DNA from: Daphnia pulex
Lineage: Eukaryota; Arthropoda; Branchiopoda; Diplostraca; Daphniidae
Direction of reading: 5' to 3'
DNA: 64,000 bases
NCBI RefSeq assembly: GCF_021134715.1
Contig: NC_060027.1
Location: 124,001 to 188,000 of the forward strand
Position numbers and translations under genes: made by a program. The notes below the pieces were generated by a model. The model searched no databases, was not told where the DNA came from, and saw nothing but the letters and a program-made list of their open reading frames with translations. The stretch's first letter is position 1. Each line of letters begins with the position of its first letter. Positions 56,471 to 64,000 of the stretch are shown piece after piece.

Positions 56471-59402
56471 ATGGACGAGAGTTTTAAAGATAGATTGGAG
56501 GTGGCCATACACTCGAAACTTGATTCACTTTCAACAAACTGCCAGTTTGCAGCGAGTTCGAGGCTGGCTAACAATGAGTTCCCCAACAACTGTGAAGACA
56601 TGCCTGTACCTATCTCCCTTGAAGTAAGTGATTCTATTGACATTTTCAAAGGGTAATTTCAACAAAACCATTTGTACCCTATAGAAGCTGAAAAAGCTAA
56701 CGCGTGCAATTTCTAATGGAAGTAATAAACCGGACCAAACAGACAGATCCAAACACTTGTTGAAGTCTAAGAAATTGTGGCAAATTAGTGGACAAGAATT
56801 GTTAACAGAACATGGATTCACTGCTCTTGCTGAACAGTATTCTGAGACTTTGCCAGCATTAACCAACAAAATGTTACGTCTAATGGGTCTGGACCCTTTA
56901 GCATTCAAAGTGAAATCAACCTTACATTGTGTCAGCATTTGTGGAACTGGTCACTCACACGACAACTGGTCAGGTTTGCCTTTGTTCACCTTTGTTGAAG
57001 ACGAAGGTACAAATTTTAAAATCCATCCATAATTTACTGTCCAAAACGAATAATTAATTTTCTCTCTAGCTAAAGCACCATTCATAAAAATGGTATTACA
57101 AATCCCAGTTGAAGGTGGCCACGAAGGAGGTCGAAGTAAAGTGGAACTCGATGGTCAAATTCGTTTGTTTGATGTTTGCGATGGAAGTGATCGTGATTAC
57201 CACCTGACTACTTTTTACTCGGATTGCCATCACATGTTCGACGAGGTCAAGTTTGGCTACCGATTGACCATGCAATTCGAGTTGGAACTCGAAACAACCC
57301 CTCTCCTATCCTCCCTATCGACGTCTGCGGATCTCAAAACCTTTCTAGCCGTCAACTACGTTCAAAAGACTCTTGCCCACTGGGCCCGATATGAGAATAA
57401 CCAGCCTAACATGCTGGTCCTACTCCTCGAGCATCGCTACGCCCCGTCTGAGCTCAATTTTGGCCGCCTGAAAGGTAAAGATCGCCTTCTGGCTCGGCTC
57501 CTTCTCTCCGTTGGCACTGTCGACATGTATCTGGCCCAATTACGGAAAACTGTCTTCGGACCGTATAACAAGACTCTCTCGGAAGAGGAGAGCGTGGAAA
57601 CCGACGAGGAGAATTCGGAGACGGAGCGTCCCATTGCCAACTGTTTGTGCTGCGTACAAAAACGTTGCAAATGTCTACGGCCAGAAACACAAACAATCTC
57701 TGACGTTGTCTACCCCGAAATTGGAGTCCTTGTCGAGATTGCGAGCCTGACCTGTTTCGACGGTCGAATCGTCGAATGCAGACCACCATTAAAGGTCGAT
57801 ATCGATGCGAATGTCATCCCTTTTAATCACAGTCTCTACACGCTCGAGCCTGAAGGGCCTCTCCTGGATTCTGATTTCATGGAAATGAGTAGCGACTTCT
57901 ACGGCCCGAGTAACTTGCGCAATGTATTCCGTCCTCGATCTGTGCTTGTGATTAGCACCAAAAATTCCTTGGAGCTGATGCTCAGTTGCAATTTCACTGC
58001 TGTGCTGGACAAACTGGAGGCCAACCCGTACATCAGTGACTTGAATCGAGTGATAACATTCTGCCAGGATTTTCCAGAGAAAGTTTGGCTGGAGGCCGTC
58101 GACCGAGAAGAGAGAACACGGCGTCTGGTGTCCATCTGCCTTCAACTCGATACCGAATACAACAATCTGAAGTTACTACATTTGCTGTCCGACAACTTCT
58201 CCGGACATCCTATCCAGTATGAAGGGTTGAGGAGCAAAGCGATTGCCATCGGAGTGGCCCGTCTGATTAAAAAGGTTGGAGTGACCGTTTCGGATTTTAT
58301 GAGCCATCTCGTCTGTGAGCATCGGGCCTTGGAGCAAATTGAAAATTTCGCCCACTTGGTCATGGAACTTTATAACGTTGACTTGAAAGACGTTGCAGAA
58401 AACATCGGCAGCAAATGTGTAACTTTTCTCTACTCCAAGTCTAAAAATTTGATGCCCAGCCTGTCCGTCTCCACCCTCGTCACCTGTGCCGCCATGGTCT
58501 TCCGCATGTACGAGGAGAATCCCCGGGTCAGAGGCTTGGTTCCGCTGCATACATTGATTACATTCGGCGATGGCCTCGAGTTGCTTCCTCTGCCTATGCT
58601 CTTCTCTGTCATCGAGGGAATCCAGACGACTTGCCGATCCCAACTTGACAACATCCAACAATGCCAGAGAATGCAACAGTGTCTGCACAGGAAGCTGCTC
58701 TCCTACTTTCTCCCGGAAGCTTTGGCTGAAGAGGTCACGCTATTTTACCTCAAACAGGACGACGCCATATTACTCAAGAAATTTACTCAAGAACTTGTCA
58801 ACCAGAGCAACTTTGACGCCATCAAAATGATTGTTGCTTCTGCCGACGTCTGGTACCAGGCCTTGACCACCATGGGCGGGAAATGGGCGCTCAACTTGCT
58901 GGTCTCTACTCGCATCAATCATCTCGAGGGGATGCGCCTGCCCGTGTTCAGCTGGATCCAGGGCACCGCCGTTTTCGATGATGTCCCGCCGTTGAAGAAG
59001 TTTTTTCATTCCTCTGAGGCCAGAGCAACTTTCCCCGGATTCCACAGCCAACAAGCGGCGGAGACTTGGTGCGAGAAATACTTTGGTCCCGATCAGCTGA
59101 ACCACGGATTCAGCGCCAAAACGGAAATCAAAGGAGAAAGTGCGAAATATCAATGCGTCGTCACCAAAACTCGCAAATTGCATTGTTATCACGTCGAGTT
59201 GTTTCACGAATCGCGTTCCGAATTACTGGAGCTTAAGGATCGACGACTCCGCCTACTCCCGTTGGAAGAATGCGAATCCAAAGTCATCAATGGCATCACA
59301 ACATCTCAGCAGAACGATCCAGTTTCATCTGAATCTACTTCCTGCGTCTCATCTCGTCCATCTGCCAAACGAATCCGCCGTAGTGACAGCATTCAGAAAT
59401 GA
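56471..59402 (+). CDS. 2-oxoglutarate/Fe(II) oxygenase-domain protein
   Basis: Exons 56471-56623, 56685-57006 and 57070-59402; 935 residues. A domain near residues 130-235 resembles PKHD/prolyl-4-hydroxylase-type oxygenases: VLQIPVEGGHEGG strand, FYSDCHHMFDEV (second metal His in the usual YSDCEHEV pattern) and GYRLTMQFELE (2OG-binding Arg). The place expected for the first metal pair (HxD) reads GTGHSHDNW, so the canonical spacing is not obvious and activity is uncertain. The remaining 700 residues are mostly helical-looking, with a Cys cluster CLCCVQKRCKCLR near residue 345 and a basic Ser-rich C terminus (SAKRIRRSDS) that could be a nuclear signal. No signal peptide, so intracellular. Unrelated to the neighbouring peptides. 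Confidence 0.75.
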
Positions 59403-60355
59403 ATTCAAATTTCTTCTTCTTATCTCGTCAATTCGAATCGGTAAAAACTTTTCAATAAGAATTAACATGTCATGTTTGAATTTTTAACTTTTTTTTTCTA
59501 TTTGGAAAGTTGGTTGAAAAATATCTTGTGTTTCTTGTGTCTAATTGTTTCATTCCGTTTAGTTTGGTGTGTTAATGCGTGTTAATGAGAACCCAGTTGC
59601 TATCCTTGGTTAGAAAAGTCGCGAATTATTGTTTTTTTTTTTTATCGCCGTAGCGGAAATGTTTCTACAGTTTTTTTTCTCGGGAATACAGAAAACTTTT
59701 CTACATTTCATTTATTCGGTTATTTTCAAAAGTTTGACATTTATTTCAGGTCTATGTCGCCGAGTGTGGTTGTTGGATGTAGCGATATACAAGATGAAAT
59801 GTCAAGTAGGACCGAGACCAAAGGTATATGATAATCTTTTTCCGGACTCTTTTTTGTCAATAGGAAAACCAGCTGAGCGCTTAAGGGTGTGGACAAATGG
59901 ACATCACTCACACAGTAGGAACGTGACTGCTCTGTTGGCTACTAATCTGTCAATCACTACTCCGCGTTGTGTTTTCGAACGCCGGGATTATCTGGGATGA
60001 TAAGAAGTTTCATTGCGGCAAAAGGATGTTATCTGGATCTTGTGCATACCGAGCCACTGATGTTAATGGGCTAATCAGCTTCTCGATAAGTCAACCAATT
60101 TCTTTCTTTTTTAAATTTTTTTGAAAACACTTAATATTGTCGATTGGTTTGCTTAAATGTAAGTATCGAATTCTATATATGATTTTTGATTTTAGATTTT
60201 AGATATTAACATTGGAATTGGAAATCATGTGTGATGTTAACAAACAACAACTTTCTTACGTACGCCAAAGATTCTCTACTACGCCTGCATTATTCCGGAA
60301 TATCAATCATATAAGGTAATTGAACTTGTTGAGATATTGAAGTTAATGGACGCTG
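59403..60355. other. 3' flank of the oxygenase gene
   Basis: T-rich sequence. The ORF at 59629-60000 has no recognisable product. Confidence 0.35.
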
Positions 60356-60571
60356 TTAATTGACTGACTTGCGTGAATTCTCGGTGATGACCATGTAGAT
60401 GCATCCGATGATCAGGATCAACACGATCAGAGCAACAAGACTACAGGTAATGTACAACAAAAGTTTAGTGTTTGTGTCGTTATTAGTCGTTGAAATTGTT
60501 GCAGTTGGAGTAGTTGTCGTCAGGGCTTCAGTGGTCGGAACTTCAGTCGTTGGGGTTTCTTTCGTTGGCAT
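60356..60571 (-). CDS. Possible exon of a Thr-rich single-pass membrane protein
   Basis: Open frame encoding PTTEVPTTEALTTTTPTA, a Thr-rich stalk, then a clear transmembrane helix (LLLYITCSLVALIVLILIIG) and a short tail ending NSRKSVN. The reading frame stays open upstream to about 60650, but no signal exon was found. It may be the last exon of a damaged gene. Confidence 0.3.
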   Translation of the reverse strand: MPTKETPTTEVPTTEALTTTTPTATISTTNNDTNTKLLLYITCSLVALIVLILIIGCIYMVITENSRKSVN

Positions 60572-60588
60572 TTCAGTGGTAAGAATTA

Positions 60589-60630
60589 AGAAATTGTTTG
60601 GTGCGAATGAATTCCCCTTCTTCCCACGTG
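60589..60630 (-). pseudogene. Relic of a paralog of the 53.4 kb peptide gene
   Basis: Minus-strand WEEGEFIRTKQFL aligns with LEEEGEFIRPKRQHFL of the 53.4 kb gene, and the DNA match is close (GGGGAATTCATTCG shared). No signal or tail exons remain. Confidence 0.5.
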
Positions 60631-60636
60631 TTATTA

Positions 60637-61710
60637 TTGTCTGTATTCAGCCATGAGATCATCAATCATCTATCAATAATTGAATAATGCGGAATAATGC
60701 TACTGATCGCACACGCTACACTTTTATTGTTGATGTTGGACAGGTGCTAATTTCCGTCGCTGTTGATTCCGACTTGGCCTTCGTGTTTCGGTCCTATTTC
60801 CATCGTGCTGTAAGCTGAACTTCTTCTTTCCTTGCGTTTTTTTCCCTTTTCTGTAGCTACAAGTTATTTTGCAACTCAACTTGTATTTTTCCTCACCCAT
60901 CCCAACCATTTCACATTTCTATTTTTTTCCTCTCGCATTCATAATGTCGTTTGTCGTTGTGATACTTGTCTTATAATTATTTTCGTTTTCTGAATTTTTT
61001 TAAATATTATTAACACGGCCATCCCTTCAAACACAGCTGGCCAGAGTGAGTACAAAAAGTGTAATTACTGATCCAGAAACAAATAAAACAAGTGAATGTC
61101 TTACTTGATTGCGTCTCTTGTGTCTCGGAATTAATTGTTTTTTTCCCAAATTTATTTAAAAGAATAAGTAATAGTAAGATTTAATTCATTAGTATATTCA
61201 TAGTGCAGTCACTGCAGTGTGTTTTGTATTTACTTACAATCTTCTAATTATAAAAAATTTGAATAAAGCGGGAAAATCGATTGTGATGTTCCTCGTCAGA
61301 GGCGCTGTAGTAGTACAAAAGGAGACTCATCGTGCGCGGGATAAACTGGAAACGACGTGTAACGGTTACTGTAACGGCGGGGCGAGGTCTTTGGGCATTG
61401 TCTGCTTTGTCTGGATCGATGAAAGGACGTCGACTCGACAAATTCACTAACAATAATAATAAAAAAAGGTATTGGTTAATTTTGAACATGTTTTGAGTAA
61501 TAATACTGGTGGTTTACACTTTTAGGCGAGTTATTATCAAACTTTATCTCAATGAAACAGTTAGGGTTTAATCTGCGTGAAACTGAATGCCCACCTCAAG
61601 TCGCCTTATGTAAATTTCGTTTTTCTCTTCTTGACCAGACTTTTTTTTTCTTCTCTCATTTTACTAGAAAATGGACGAGAGTTTTAAAGATGGTTTGGAG
61701 GTGGCCATAC
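60637..61710 (+). repeat. Segmental duplicate of 55514-56510
   Basis: Same orientation. It includes the sequence upstream of the oxygenase gene and the first 40 bp of its coding exon. Confidence 0.8.
61671..61710 (+). pseudogene. Interrupted first exon of the duplicated oxygenase gene
   Basis: ATGGACGAGAGTTTTAAAGA matches 56471 onward. Similarity continues through GTGGCCATAC and ends exactly where the LTR begins. Confidence 0.75.
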
Positions 61711-62409
61711 TGTTGGGAATTTATTGCATCCCAACAGTGATCGACATTATTGCTATTGTTAATTCTGTGTAATTTGTAGGGACCTCAACAGAGGGCCCCA
61801 ATTTTACCCTCTCTTCCCATTCAATCTATTGTTCCCTACCCTACTCAACCCTAAACCAACTATTGAAATACCAAAATGCTGTATTATACGGCAGTGTGAA
61901 ATATAAGGACGAACTAGCAACAACAAAGGTGTCATCTCTTATCTCAATCTTGGAAGTTGAACGGTCGACACCGCCAACAAGAGTTCCATTTCCAACATGG
62001 TCCTTCGAACCGGAGTTTTCTCCAACCAGTGTTAAGTTAGTTTCGCTCTATCACACTCAAATCTTTCTCTCGTTATCTCCTTTTGCTTAATCATTGCCGC
62101 CATTTATCAAAGAAAATTGTGTTTAATTATGGCAGGTCAGTCATTTATTAGAATCTTTTTCTCTCTCTCTGAGTTTAACTTGTTCTCAGGGGTCTAGTAA
62201 GCAAATAGATCCCTCTAAACAGTAAATTATTTTTCTTCTCTCTCTTGAATTAAAGCTAAAATATTTCCTCAAAGTTTCTTAAAATTAAAATAGGATTCCT
62301 AAATCATTTTTGAAGGGGGATTTCTTTTTTTGTCACGTAAATTATCATCGCCTAAGTTGATTATTCTCTCTTCCCTTTCAACAAATTTTTTTTTTTGGGG
62401 GGATATTGC

Positions 62410-62990
62410 TTTCCAATATCTAAGATTGGGCAAACTTGGGAACTTCCCTACCTCTTTAACGTGTTCACCTCGTGTGAGCCTTAGGTTAAATTCCCTCTCT
62501 ATCTCTTGATACGCCTCCCGGCATTGTAAAAACGAATCTCAGCTGATTGGGTTCACTGCCCGTTCTTTAAAAATGGGATAACGCGGGAATCTCTTTCCTT
62601 TCAAGAATTTTTTTTTGGGGGGGCTTGCTTCCCTACCTCTTAGATTGGGAAAACGCGGGAACTTCTCTAACCCTTCAATGAGTTCGCCTCGTGTGAGCCC
62701 CAGGGTGAAAAGACTTAAATAAATTATCGCTCTCTTTGCTATGGCCTTAGACCATTTCCCGAAAACAAATCTCTCTCATTTTTTGAATTAATTTGCATTG
62801 TTTGTTATTCAATCATTTGGGTAAATCTCTCTCTGTCTCAGAAGGCACAACGATCTCTCTAAATACGACAGAAAAATATTCTCTTTTTTGGGGGGCTAGG
62901 CCGGTTTCCCCTTTAAACTGGAAAAAACGCGGGAAAATTCTCTACCCTTTCAACGCGTTCGCCTCGTGTGCGCCTTAGGGTGATTAAAAC
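62410..62990 (+). repeat. Three diverged tandem repeats in LTR/leader
   Basis: A block with CGCCTCGTGTGAGCC preceded by AAAACGCGGGAA recurs at about 62466, 62686 and 62960 (spacing about 220 and 274 bp), each after a poly-T/poly-G run. Confidence 0.65.
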
Positions 62991-63462
62991 TTGAATTTTT
63001 TTTCTCTCTCTCTATTTACAAAGGCCTTCCGCCATTTCGAAACAAATCTCGCGCTCTTACGCTCTTGCATTTTTTGTTTGCTTAAAGGGAAATCTTTCTC
63101 TTTTTCTGAGAAGGCACAAAGCGCCCTCTGAGCACAAAATTGGGAATTAGAAACCGCCGTCTTGCGGCAAAAACTCTTTAAATTCTCTTTCCTAAAAATT
63201 GTTATTATGCCGTTTGTGGGATTGTAAGGAGCTAGAAAATTACCCTAGCTCCAAAATCATTCAGTTTTTGCAGATATCTTCACATAAAGGAATTCAAAGA
63301 AAGTGGAAAAGACAGCAGAATTTAATTCGGCACCACGAATCTCCGAAGACCGAGCAGAACAACAAACAAAAAGGCTAATCAACTTAATCAAAACATTAAT
63401 TTAAACTAATTATCTTCTTTTCGTACTCTCAGCAGCTCCTTAGGAGCCACCTCCAACTCACA

Positions 63463-64000
63463 ATGGCTCCAAATTACGCAAGAACTTTAATTAAAAAGCA
63501 TATCACCCGTATCATTAACCTCGTCGAAACGTACAAATCAACAGAAATGACGTTGGAAGCGTTTATCGAAGTCGAAAAATTAGAAAAAAAGCTAGATGGA
63601 TTCTACAAAACTTATGAGATATTCTCAAAAAGGGTCCAGGCTGAAATGTACAAAGAAGGCGAAGACCAAGAAGAGATCAATGCAGACATCGACACCATGT
63701 ACCAAACAATGGACGATGTTATTGTCGCCAAAATTCACATCTTAAAGAAAAAACGAAGAGAATGGTTAGACAAACTCGAAAAGGAAGCAGATGACGAAGA
63801 ATGGGAGAAGGACAGAGAAAGAATGCTCCAAATTCTCCAACATCAGGCAGCAACCCAGGCAGCAAACCAGGCAGCAACCCAAGCACAACTCAATCGGGAC
63901 ATAATCAGTCAGGTGATCGCAGCCATCTCAACAGCCTTTTCAGTGCCCGTCGCTCCAGGAGATGTCAACTTATCACCAACAGCTTCTCAGGAGCCAGCTT
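63463..64000 (+). CDS. Gag-like N-terminal protein of the BEL/Pao element (3' end outside window)
   Basis: Open frame of 179 codons to the window edge. It begins MAPNYARTLIKKHITRIINL and is strongly helical and charged (EAFIEVEKLEKKLDGFYKTY, then KKKRREWLDKLEKEADDEE), with an Ala/Gln-rich linker (HQAATQAANQAATQA) before a Ser/Pro part. This layout fits the coiled-coil N terminus of BEL/Pao gag (DUF1759-like). Protease, RT and integrase would lie beyond the window. Confidence 0.65.
   Translation, partial: MAPNYARTLIKKHITRIINLVETYKSTEMTLEAFIEVEKLEKKLDGFYKTYEIFSKRVQAEMYKEGEDQEEINADIDTMYQTMDDVIVAKIHILKKKRREWLDKLEKEADDEEWEKDRERMLQILQHQAATQAANQAATQAQLNRDIISQVIAAISTAFSVPVAPGDVNLSPTASQEPA

Larger units (their letters stand above)
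61711..64000 (+). mobile_element. BEL/Pao-like LTR retrotransposon, 5' part
   Basis: Starts TGTTGGGAATTTATTGCATC; the complementary TCCCAACA lies just downstream, a typical BEL-like LTR start. The 5' LTR and leader fill 61711 to about 63330; the LTR end was not placed with certainty. A gag-like ORF starts at 63463. The 3' part lies outside the window, so the target-site duplication cannot be read. Confidence 0.7.

Noticed and set aside
58176-58688. Antisense ORFs within the oxygenase exon
   Set aside because: Opposite-strand shadows of a well-supported long exon.
63320-63350. Primer binding site at TTCGGCACCACGAATC
   Set aside because: Does not begin with the usual TGG and could not be matched to a tRNA 3' end by eye; the LTR end is left open.

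Overview
The window looks like arthropod nuclear DNA, most likely from a branchiopod crustacean such as Daphnia. That assignment is inference from compact genes with 55-170 bp GT-AG introns, TATA boxes about 50-130 bp upstream of the start codons, many small secreted Gly/Tyr/His-rich products and a BEL/Pao-type LTR retrotransposon. I made no database comparison. Nearly all genes are spliced. Exon limits below were placed by hand from splice consensus, reading phase and agreement between paralogs.

Layout. (1) 1-2944: 3' portion of a plasma-membrane Na+/H+ exchanger (SLC9/NHE), + strand, entering from the left. (2) 3647-4051: a very small possible secreted-peptide gene; about 4.3 kb without convincing genes follows. 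(3) 8368-18789: seven small secreted-protein genes on both strands; six encode a signal peptide, a short pro-region, a dibasic site followed by Gln (KRQ), and a Gly/Tyr/His-rich tail. (4) 18829-34900: two tandem copies (about 7.8 and 8.3 kb) of a five-gene unit. Each copy also contains a large inverted repeat: two His-rich peptide genes on opposite arms flank a spacer with a second secreted family and a Gly/His-rich KRQ gene (intact in unit B, truncated in unit A). A fifth gene, ending in EYQYGPDEIPYIYYS, lies outside the palindrome. (5) 35566-55148: eleven more small secreted-protein genes, including further KRQ genes and three other paralog families. (6) 56471-59402: a 935-residue protein with a 2-oxoglutarate/Fe(II) oxygenase-like domain. 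(7) 60589-64000: a partial duplicate of the 53.7-56.5 kb region whose copy of the oxygenase first exon is interrupted by the 5' LTR of a BEL/Pao-like element. Its gag-like ORF runs off the right edge.

Central theme. About 25 genes encode small secreted proteins from a short TATA promoter and a tiny first exon (12-36 bp). The KRQ set resembles a precursor design: signal, spacer, cleavage at KR, N-terminal Gln able to become pyroglutamate, a short hydrophobic G/L/A block, then a repetitive GYG/GHG tail. This recalls Gly-rich antimicrobial peptide precursors of other invertebrates, but a structural (cuticle, mucus, adhesive) role is equally open. Four of these genes share a 19-bp terminal micro-exon after a phase-2 intron, which supports common descent.
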